From NCBI GenBank assembly GCA_023428515.1, contig JAEYXI010000020.1, positions 1-10,356 of the forward strand: DNA of 10,356 nucleotides. Reading direction: 5' to 3'. The notes under the pieces were generated by a model that saw only the letters and a program-made list of their open reading frames with translations, ran no database searches and was not told the origin of the DNA. A program made the translations under genes and the position numbers. Of this stretch, positions 1 through 5,286 are shown piece by piece (positions within the stretch are counted from its first letter, which is position 1; every line of letters starts with the position of its first letter). Source of the DNA: Pseudomonadota bacterium (GTDB lineage Bacteria; Pseudomonadota; Alphaproteobacteria; Rhizobiales; Rhizobiaceae).

Positions 1-1
1 G

Positions 2-250
2 GTCAAAGGCGACTGGGTGAAGCCGGGCGCCACCGTCATCGACGTCGGCATCAACCGCATCCCGGCTCCCGAAAAAGGGGAAGGCAAGCACCGGCTAGTT
101 GGCGACGTCGCCTTCGACGAGGCAGCGAAGAACGCCGGCGCCATAACGCCGGTGCCGGGCGGCGTCGGCCCGATGACGATCGCGCTCTTGATGGCCAACA
201 CGCTGGTCTCGGCCTATCTTAAGGCCGGGCTCAAGCGGCCGACCTTCTGA
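2..250 (+). CDS. folD: FolD bifunctional methylenetetrahydrofolate dehydrogenase/cyclohydrolase, C-terminal part (5' end outside window)
   Basis: The reading frame is open from base 2 and ends at a TGA at 248-250, giving the last 82 residues or so of the protein. The fragment starts [10 protein letters not shown] and contains [16 protein letters not shown] and [18 protein letters not shown]. These are the C-terminal signatures of FolD, with the PGGVGPMT loop belonging to the NAD(P)-binding domain. FolD is a cytosolic enzyme that oxidises 5,10-methylene-tetrahydrofolate to 5,10-methenyl-tetrahydrofolate and hydrolyses that to 10-formyl-tetrahydrofolate, supplying one-carbon units for purine and formyl-methionyl-tRNA synthesis. 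The GTG at 17 is an internal codon, not the start. The next gene begins 25 bp downstream on the same strand, so co-transcription is possible. No clear terminator is seen between them. Confidence 0.96.
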   Translation, partial: VKGDWVKPGATVIDVGINRIPAPEKGEGKHRLVGDVAFDEAAKNAGAITPVPGGVGPMTIALLMANTLVSAYLKAGLKRPTF

Positions 251-275
251 CCCTAGCACCTTTCAGGCCACTCCT

Positions 276-1274
276 ATGCCGATGCCGCCGCTTGCTGTAG
301 ACATGCCCGTCATGTCCGACCAGAGCCAGGGCGGCCGGCAGTTCGCGTTCCTGCTGGTCGACAAATTCTCCATGTTCTCGCTAGCCGCCGCGATCGACGC
401 GTTTCGGTCGGCGAACCGCCTGCTCGGCCGCGACTACTACGGCTGGACGACCGTCTCGGCCGACGGCGAGGCGGTGATGGCCTCGAACGGCATACCGTTG
501 AAGGTCGACTACGGCGTCGGCGATATCCCGCCGGTCGACATCCTCTTCGTCGCGGTGGGACTCTCGACCGAATTCCCCGGCAAGTCGAAGGTGCTCGGCG
601 CGCTCAGGAACTGGGGCCGGCGGGGCGGCGCGCTTGGCGCGCTGTCGGTCGGCTCCTACCTGCTCGCCGAGGCCGGTCAGCTCGAAGGCTACCGCTGCAC
701 CATCCACTGGGAGAACCGCGCCGGCTTCATGGAGCGGTTCCCCGACATCGAATGCACCGGCAATGTCTACGAGATCGACCGCAAGCGCTATACCTGCGCC
801 GGCGGGACGACCTCAATCGACCTGATGCTGGAGATCATCCGCAGCGACTTTGGCGCCAACATCGCCAACGGCGTCGCCAACCAGTTCCAGCACGAGCGCA
901 TCCGCTCGGCCGGCGACCGGCAGCGCGTCGGGCCGGAGCGTGACCTCACCGGCAAGTCGGAGAAGCTGAAGAAGATCGTCGAGCTGATGGCCGACAATCT
1001 CGATGAGCCGCTGTCGGCCGTCCAACTCGCCAAGTCGGCGGGCCTGTCGGTGCGCCAGGTCGAACGGCTGTTCCTGCGCCATCTCTCGGTGACGCCCGGC
1101 CGCTACTACATGCGCCTCAGGCTGGAACGTGCCCGCGAGCTGCTGCGCCAGACCAACATGCCGATCCTCGACGTGGCGATCGCCACCGGCTTCACCTCGC
1201 ATTCCTATTTCGCGCAGAGCTATCGCCTGCAGTTCGGCCGCCCGCCGTCAGAAGAGCGCCGCACGACCTATTGA
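276..1274 (+). CDS. GlxA family transcriptional regulator (DJ-1/PfpI-like domain plus AraC-type helix-turn-helix)
   Basis: The 332-residue protein has two parts. Residues about 22-190 form a DJ-1/PfpI (class I glutamine amidotransferase-like) sensor domain, including ALSVGSYLLAEAG (122-134) and CTIHWENRAGF (141-151). Residues about 228-328 form an AraC-type DNA-binding domain with two helix-turn-helix units, the first around LAKSAGLSVRQVERLF (251-266) and the second around ILDVAIATGFTSHSYFAQSYRLQFGRPP. Family members are activators or repressors that sense small metabolites; the CTIHWE stretch resembles the branch containing the glycine betaine and carnitine regulators GbdR and CdhR, but the ligand here is unknown. 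By motif alignment, the position of the DJ-1 nucleophilic cysteine is Ser124, so the domain probably binds rather than cleaves. The start is uncertain: ATG at 276, 282, 303 and 312 are all in frame, none has a strong Shine-Dalgarno, and recognisable homology begins only near residue 22. No obvious target operon adjoins it. Confidence 0.88.
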   Translation: MPMPPLAVDMPVMSDQSQGGRQFAFLLVDKFSMFSLAAAIDAFRSANRLLGRDYYGWTTVSADGEAVMASNGIPLKVDYGVGDIPPVDILFVAVGLSTEFPGKSKVLGALRNWGRRGGALGALSVGSYLLAEAGQLEGYRCTIHWENRAGFMERFPDIECTGNVYEIDRKRYTCAGGTTSIDLMLEIIRSDFGANIANGVANQFQHERIRSAGDRQRVGPERDLTGKSEKLKKIVELMADNLDEPLSAVQLAKSAGLSVRQVERLFLRHLSVTPGRYYMRLRLERARELLRQTNMPILDVAIATGFTSHSYFAQSYRLQFGRPPSEERRTTY

Positions 1275-1295
1275 TCGCTGACGGGCCATCGTGCC

Positions 1296-1324
1296 TTGCC
1301 ACTCTCTGGAGCCTCCTCTAGCGT
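1296..1324 (+). promoter_or_regulatory. Candidate sigma-70-type promoter for the VWA-mliC pair
   Basis: TTGCCA (1296-1301) and TAGCGT (1319-1324) are separated by 17 bp, which is ideal spacing. The -35 half is a fair match to the rhizobial housekeeping consensus, and the -10 half is weak. It would start transcription near 1331, about 34 nt before the ATG at 1365. The call rests only on pattern and position, in the 90-bp gap after the GlxA-type regulator. Confidence 0.25.
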
Positions 1325-1364
1325 TTGCCGCGGCGGACCGAGCTGATTCACCCGGGAGACGGTA

Positions 1365-3113
1365 ATGGCATTCCTTTCACGCGGCGTGCTTGCGGCGCTG
1401 CTCGTGGCCTCGACGACGGCATTCGTCCACGCCGCTGATCGCGCCGTCATCGTGCTTGATGCGTCGGGCTCCATGTGGGGCCAGATCGATGGCCGCCCGA
1501 AGATCGACATCGCCCGCGAGGCGCTCAGGACCGTGCTTCAATCCGTTCCGGCGGACACGGAACTCGGCCTGATGGCCTATGGCCACCGCGAAAAAGGCTC
1601 CTGCACCGATATAGAGCTCGTGGTGCCGCCCGCGGCGGGCAGCGCGCCGTCCATCACGGCGGCGGCCGATGGAATGAAATTCCTCGGCAAGACGCCTCTC
1701 ACCGCCGCTGTCCGGCAGGCGGCGGACGCGCTGCGATACACCGAGGAGAAGTCGACCGTCATCCTCATCACCGACGGCGTCGAGACCTGCGAGGCAGACC
1801 CTTGCGCGCTCGGCAAGGAACTCGAGGCGGCAGGCGTCGATTTCACCGCCCACGTCGTCGGCTTCGGCCTGACGGCGGAGGAGGGCAGGGAGGTTGCCTG
1901 CCTGGCGGAAAACACCGGCGGCAAATATCTGCAGGCTTCCGACGCCGCCGCCCTGAAGGAAGCGCTTGCGGCGACCGTAGCCGCGCCTGCGTCGCCACCG
2001 GCCGAGGCAGTTGCGGAACCGGAGCCCGCACCCGCACCCGCACCCGAGCCAACGCCTCCCGTAGTCGCGGAGCCCGCGCCACCGGCCGCGGCGGAGGAGC
2101 CGGCCCCCGCGCCGGAGCCGGCCAAGCCCGAATTCAACCTCATTCCGACAGCCGTCATGGCCGCCGGAGGCGAGACGCTGAAGGATGCCGGCAACGCCTG
2201 GGAGATTTTTAGGGCAAATCCGGACGGCAGCCGCGGCGAGCAGATCGCCATCGAATATGGCGCCTACAAGGGCTCGCTGGAGCCGGGCGATTATGTCGTC
2301 TTGGCCAGGCTTGGCGAGGCGCGCACCGAACAGAAGCTGACGGTCGAGCCGGGCCAGGTCTATACGCCGTCCTTCGTGCTCGACGCCGGCACGCTGGTGA
2401 TCAGGCCGCACGCCAGCGAAGGCGCCGAGGTGAGCGGGGCTGCCGTCGTGGAGGTTCAATATCCCGGCGGCGACGGCGTCTCGACGAATTACGGCGAGAC
2501 ACGGATCATCCTGCCGGCCGGCCAGCAGAAACTGACGGTGAAGCTTGGCAGCGGCGAGATCAGCGAGACCCTCGACCTGCCGGCCGGCCAGACCATCGAG
2601 AAGGATGTCGTGGTCGGCGTCGGCCACGTCACCGTCAATGCGCTCTTCGCGGCGGGCGGCGAGAAGGTCGATGCGTCCGGCCTTGACGTGAAGATCTTCA
2701 GGTCGCGGCAGAACGTCGACGGCACGCGCGACCAGGTAAGCTACGGTTTCGGACCCGACGCGAAATTCGACCTCGCGCCCGGCGATCACGTGGCGGTGCT
2801 GCGCATGGACCAGGCGGAGGCCGAGCAGCCCTTCAACATCCGCGCCGGCGAAAGCAAGGATGTCACGGCCGTGCTCAATGCGGGCGTGCTGGCCATCAGT
2901 GCGCCCGAGGCCAAGGACATCAAGGTGTTCCCGGCGAGCCAGAATGCTCAAGGCGAACGCAAGGAGATGGCGTACGGCTTCGGCGGCTCGCTGCAGGCGA
3001 CGCTGCCGGCGGGCGACTACATTGTCGCCACCGATCGCCGCGACGGCAGTCCGGTCAAGGAGACTTCCGCCTCCGTCAAGGCGGGTGGGCGACTGGAACT
3101 CACGATCCAATAG
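1365..3113 (+). CDS. Exported von Willebrand factor type A (VWA) domain protein with four C-terminal beta-rich repeats
   Basis: This 582-residue protein starts with a signal peptide (residues 1-23, hydrophobic core LAALLVASTTAF, cleavage probably after VHA). A VWA domain follows at about 26-205. Its metal-ion-dependent adhesion site is intact: DASGS at 32-36, Thr110 in GKTPL, and Asp137 in ITDG. Cysteines at 80, 142, 147 and 179 could form disulfides after export. A proline/alanine/glutamate-rich linker spans about 206-255. The rest (about 256-582) consists of four degenerate modules of 60-75 residues, each with a tyrosine-glycine turn, a PAGDY- or PGDY-like turn and a closing V.AG...L stretch. 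Such modules usually form beta-sandwiches, but I do not recognise the family. The function is unknown; VWA proteins bind partner proteins through the metal site. GGGAGA lies just upstream of the ATG as a Shine-Dalgarno. The stop codon overlaps the Shine-Dalgarno of the lysozyme-inhibitor gene, so the two are almost certainly one operon. Confidence 0.9.
   Translation: MAFLSRGVLAALLVASTTAFVHAADRAVIVLDASGSMWGQIDGRPKIDIAREALRTVLQSVPADTELGLMAYGHREKGSCTDIELVVPPAAGSAPSITAAADGMKFLGKTPLTAAVRQAADALRYTEEKSTVILITDGVETCEADPCALGKELEAAGVDFTAHVVGFGLTAEEGREVACLAENTGGKYLQASDAAALKEALAATVAAPASPPAEAVAEPEPAPAPAPEPTPPVVAEPAPPAAAEEPAPAPEPAKPEFNLIPTAVMAAGGETLKDAGNAWEIFRANPDGSRGEQIAIEYGAYKGSLEPGDYVVLARLGEARTEQKLTVEPGQVYTPSFVLDAGTLVIRPHASEGAEVSGAAVVEVQYPGGDGVSTNYGETRIILPAGQQKLTVKLGSGEISETLDLPAGQTIEKDVVVGVGHVTVNALFAAGGEKVDASGLDVKIFRSRQNVDGTRDQVSYGFGPDAKFDLAPGDHVAVLRMDQAEAEQPFNIRAGESKDVTAVLNAGVLAISAPEAKDIKVFPASQNAQGERKEMAYGFGGSLQATLPAGDYIVATDRRDGSPVKETSASVKAGGRLELTIQ
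2025..2048 (+). repeat. Hexanucleotide tandem repeat (CCCGCA) in the VWA linker
   Basis: Three perfect CCCGCA units (2025-2042) are followed by one imperfect unit, CCCGAG (2043-2048). They encode the PAPAPAPE part of the proline-rich linker. Slippage here would change linker length by two residues without breaking the frame. Confidence 0.7.
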
Positions 3114-3117
3114 GAGG
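3112..3117 (+). promoter_or_regulatory. Shine-Dalgarno of the lysozyme-inhibitor gene overlapping the VWA stop codon
   Basis: The VWA stop codon TAG (3111-3113) overlaps a perfect AGGAGG at 3112-3117. This lies 8 nt before the ATG at 3126. The arrangement favours translational coupling and fixes the start of the downstream gene. Confidence 0.8.
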
Positions 3118-3125
3118 ACAAGGCG

Positions 3126-3473
3126 ATGCGACTGAAATCGACGGCGATTGCGGCGGCATTGCTCGGTGTGGCAGCCGCGCATGCCGATCCGCTGACGATC
3201 GACCTTCCCGGCGCCGCCGAGCGCCAGACCGTCGCCTACACCTGCGACGGCGGCAGGAAGGCGACAGCCGAATATGTCAACGCCGGCGCCAATTCCCTGG
3301 CGATCGTCAAGGTCGACGAGCAGACCCTGTTGATGGCGAATGTGCTTTCCGGCAGCGGCGCGCGCTATGCCGGCCAGCAATATGTCTGGTGGACCAAGGG
3401 CAATTCCGCCGACTTCTACGACCTGACCAAGGGCGACGATGCGCCGCCGGAGTTTTCGTGCGAGGCGAAGTAA
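3126..3473 (+). CDS. MliC/PliC-type lysozyme inhibitor, exported
   Basis: The 115-residue precursor has a signal peptide (1-20, ending AAAHA, cleavage before Asp21) with no lipobox cysteine, so the product is probably a soluble periplasmic protein rather than a lipoprotein. The mature part shows the MliC pattern: YTCDGG at 38-43, AEYVN at 48-52, SGSGARY at 75-81, VWWTKG at 87-92, and a C-terminal FSC at 110-112. Cys40 and Cys112 probably form the conserved disulfide. In the family, a serine of the SGSGARY-type loop and the lysine of the W.KG loop (here Lys91) contact the active site of C-type lysozyme. The known role is protection of peptidoglycan from host or predator lysozyme. It lies 12 bp after the VWA gene with a strong Shine-Dalgarno, so the two are expressed together. 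It could still bind a different target, as some rhizobial family members are untested. Confidence 0.87.
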   Translation: MRLKSTAIAAALLGVAAAHADPLTIDLPGAAERQTVAYTCDGGRKATAEYVNAGANSLAIVKVDEQTLLMANVLSGSGARYAGQQYVWWTKGNSADFYDLTKGDDAPPEFSCEAK

Positions 3474-3508
3474 GGCGTAGTTCCGGCGAGCACACCGGGT
3501 TTCGGGAG

Positions 3509-3537
3509 TTGCCCGTCGCGGCATAAGCCACTATTCA
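3509..3537 (+). promoter_or_regulatory. Candidate promoter for the ABC-F leader transcript
   Basis: TTGCCC (3509-3514) and TATTCA (3532-3537) are 17 bp apart, a reasonable fit to rhizobial sigma-70 promoters. The predicted transcription start is about 3543-3545. That would leave about 30 nt before the GTG of the leader ORF, room for its Shine-Dalgarno at 3564-3569. No convincing intrinsic terminator for the preceding operon was found between 3474 and 3508. Confidence 0.45.
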
Positions 3538-3574
3538 GGGGTGCAACTCGTCAACGTCAAGAAAGGAGGGCTGC

Positions 3575-3646
3575 GTGCACACGTTCTTTCGTCACCACCG
3601 TCAGCGCGGCCCTGTCCACGCCCTGCAAATGCGTTTGCAGGGCTGA
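3575..3646 (+). CDS. Short leader peptide upstream of the ABC-F gene (23 codons, GTG start)
   Basis: A perfect AGGAGG (3564-3569) sits 5 nt before a GTG at 3575, the strongest ribosome-binding site in this spacer. The frame runs 23 codons to a TGA at 3644-3646. The peptide begins MHTFFRHHRQRGPV, is rich in Arg and His, and ends MRLQG. Residues 9-11 (Arg-Gln-Arg) match the R/K-x-R/K pattern that is a site of macrolide-dependent ribosome arrest in known Erm-type leaders, and Arg-Gly-Pro follows directly. The last codons form a 10-bp hairpin, so translation of the leader would disrupt it. The stop lies 105 nt before the ATG at 3752. The ORF is too short to prove by coding statistics; the evidence is the Shine-Dalgarno, the position, and the fit to the RNA pairings. 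It could instead be a small protein with its own role. Confidence 0.6.
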   Translation: MHTFFRHHRQRGPVHALQMRLQG

Positions 3647-3701
3647 CCAAGGACGAACGCCCAAGCGTATCTCTTTTCTGGTCTGCCCTTCGTGGTGATG
3701 C

Positions 3702-3730
3702 CGCGCCCAGTGTTCGGGTGCGCATTGTTT
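3702..3730 (+). terminator. Candidate intrinsic terminator (attenuator) between the leader ORF and the ABC-F gene
   Basis: Bases 3702-3708 (CGCGCCC) pair with 3716-3722 (GGGTGCG) in a 7-bp stem with one G-U pair and a 7-nt loop. The stem is followed by ATTGTTT at 3724-3730. The stem is GC-rich and the T tract is short and interrupted, so this would be a weak terminator at best. It sits 22 nt before the ABC-F ATG, where premature termination would switch the gene off. It could equally be part of a larger start-sequestering structure (3674-3746). Confidence 0.3.
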
Positions 3731-3751
3731 CCTCAAGACCAGAGAACGAAC

Positions 3752-5281
3752 ATGGCTTTGATCAATCTGCGCTCCCTTGGCGTCACGCTCGGCGCTCCGC
3801 TGTTTTCAGACCTCAACCTTTCAATCGAGCCCGGCGACCGCCTGGGCATCGTCGCCGCGAACGGCCGCGGCAAGTCCACACTCCTGCGCGCGATGACGGG
3901 CAGCTTCGAGCCGACGTCGGGCGATATCACCCGTTCGCGCGGCCTGCGTGTCGGCTACGTCGAGCAGGACGTGCCGGCGAAGCTTCTGGACGCCACGCTT
4001 TACGATGCCGTGCTGCAGGCCCTGCCGCCGGACCAGGCGGAAAGCGAAAGCTGGCGCGTCGACGTGGTGCTGGGCGAACTCGACGTGCCGGACGAACTGC
4101 GCCAGGGGCCGCTCTCGAAACTCAGCGGCGGCTGGCAGCGCCTTGCCCTGCTGGCCCGCGTCTGGGTCACCGAGCCCGACATGCTTCTGCTCGACGAGCC
4201 GACCAACCACCTCGATCTCGAGAGGATCGGCCAGCTCGAAAGCTGGCTGAATGCACTGCCGCGCGACGTGCCGTTGGTGGTCTGCAGCCACGACCGCGCC
4301 TTTCTGGATGCGGTGACGAACCGGACGCTGTTCCTTCGGCCGCAAAACTCGCAAGCCTTTTCGCTGCCCTATAGCCGGGCCCGCGCCGCACTCGACGAGG
4401 TCGACGCATCCGAGGAGCGGCGTTTCCAGAAGGACATGAAGATCGCCCAGCAGTTGCGCCGGCAGGCGGCCAAGCTCAACAATATCGGTATCAATTCCGG
4501 CAGCGATCTTCTGGTGGTGAAGACCAAGCAGCTCAAGGAGCGTGCCGAGCGCATCGAGGATGGCGCGCGCCCGGCACATCTCGAGCGGTCGGCGGGAACC
4601 ATAAAACTCGCCAATCGCGGCACGCACGCAAAGGTTCTGGTCACCCTCGGCGATGCCGCGGTCGAGACGCCTGACGGCACGCTGCTGTTCAAGACCGGCA
4701 AGCTCTGGATCCGCCAGGGCGACCGCGTCGTGCTCCTGGGTCCCAACGGCACCGGCAAGACGCGCCTCGTAAACATGGTCCGGCAAGCCATCGAGGCACC
4801 GGAAAAAGCCGGTGACGCGGTCAAGGCCACGCCGTCCCTGGTGTTGGGCTACGGCGACCAAGGCCTGTCCGACCTCGGCGACGACGACACGCCGCTTGGC
4901 GTGCTCACCAGGCGTTTCGAACTTGGCGAGCAGCGCGCCCGCAGCCTGCTGGCCGGCGTGGGCGTTGCCCTCGACATGCAGACGAGCGCGATTGCACGAT
5001 TGTCTGGCGGGCAGAAGGCGCGGCTGGGCATGCTGGTCCTGAGGCAGACAAATCCCAACTTCTACCTTCTCGACGAACCGACGAACCATCTCGACATCGA
5101 GGGCCAGGAGGCGCTGGAAAGCGAGTTGATGGACCATGAAGCCAGCTGCCTGCTGGTCTCCCACGATCGCAGTTTCGTGCGCGCTGTCGGCAACCGCTTC
5201 TGGCTGATCGAGAGGCGGCGTCTCATCGAGGTCGACGGGCCGGATGCCTTCTTTGCCGAGGTCGCGGCGAGGCGGGAATGA
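3752..5281 (+). CDS. ABC-F family ATPase (ribosome-associated, duplicated ATP-binding cassette)
   Basis: The 509-residue soluble protein has two ABC ATPase domains and no membrane segments, the pattern of ABC-F translation factors and ribosome-protection proteins, which act at the ribosomal E site. Domain 1 has Walker [10 protein letters not shown] (35-43), signature LSGGW (124-128), Walker [12 protein letters not shown] (145-155) and switch His180. Domain 2 has Walker A GPNGTGKT (330-337), signature LSGGQ (417-421), Walker [12 protein letters not shown] (438-448) and switch His471. The connecting segment (about 205-280) is charged and predicted helical, matching the interdomain linker that reaches towards the peptidyl-transferase centre. 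Walker A of domain 1 has Ala35 where glycine is usual. The ATG at 3752 is preferred: an in-frame GTG at 3692 and ATG at 3698 would add about 20 residues, but they have no Shine-Dalgarno and lie in the structured leader. The specific subfamily and any antibiotic spectrum cannot be told. It converges with edd, leaving 5 bp between stop codons. Confidence 0.92.
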   Translation: MALINLRSLGVTLGAPLFSDLNLSIEPGDRLGIVAANGRGKSTLLRAMTGSFEPTSGDITRSRGLRVGYVEQDVPAKLLDATLYDAVLQALPPDQAESESWRVDVVLGELDVPDELRQGPLSKLSGGWQRLALLARVWVTEPDMLLLDEPTNHLDLERIGQLESWLNALPRDVPLVVCSHDRAFLDAVTNRTLFLRPQNSQAFSLPYSRARAALDEVDASEERRFQKDMKIAQQLRRQAAKLNNIGINSGSDLLVVKTKQLKERAERIEDGARPAHLERSAGTIKLANRGTHAKVLVTLGDAAVETPDGTLLFKTGKLWIRQGDRVVLLGPNGTGKTRLVNMVRQAIEAPEKAGDAVKATPSLVLGYGDQGLSDLGDDDTPLGVLTRRFELGEQRARSLLAGVGVALDMQTSAIARLSGGQKARLGMLVLRQTNPNFYLLDEPTNHLDIEGQEALESELMDHEASCLLVSHDRSFVRAVGNRFWLIERRRLIEVDGPDAFFAEVAARRE

Positions 5282-5286
5282 CGCCG

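Larger units (their letters stand above)
3544..3751 (+). promoter_or_regulatory. Putative attenuator-type 5' leader of the ABC-F gene with competing RNA pairings
   Basis: Four sets of complementary segments can be read directly. (1) GCCCTGCAAA (3620-3629) and its exact complement (3634-3643) form a 10-bp hairpin with a 4-nt loop, ending just before the leader stop codon. (2) Leader codons Arg6-His7-His8 (3590-3598) can pair with 3692-3700 over 9 bp including one G-U. (3) 3674-3684 can pair with 3736-3746 over 11 bp including one G-U, which would bury the weak Shine-Dalgarno of the ABC-F gene. (4) GACCA occurs twice, at 3645-3649 and 3737-3741, and both copies can pair with TGGTC at 3679-3683, so the first copy could release the start region. 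A short ORF plus mutually exclusive stems is the usual form of attenuators of resistance-type ABC-F and Erm genes. The regulatory behaviour is inferred. Confidence 0.55.

Noticed and set aside
1377..3524. A 715-codon open frame on the minus strand opposite the VWA and lysozyme-inhibitor genes
   Set aside because: It is a by-product of GC-rich third positions on the plus strand. The product is Arg/Gly-rich with no recognisable domain, it spans two well-supported genes, and it has no ribosome-binding site of note.
3692..3751. An N-terminal extension of the ABC-F protein from GTG 3692 or ATG 3698
   Set aside because: There is no Shine-Dalgarno before either codon, the extra residues have no family counterpart that I recognise, and they lie in the structured leader. 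[10 protein letters not shown] from 3752 is a typical ABC-F beginning.
3541..4374. A plus-strand GTG-initiated frame of 277 codons overlapping the ABC-F gene
   Set aside because: Its downstream part is the ABC-F sequence in a shifted frame (Arg/Pro-rich), and its GTG lies at the predicted transcription start. The AGGAGG at 3564 serves the frame at 3575 instead.
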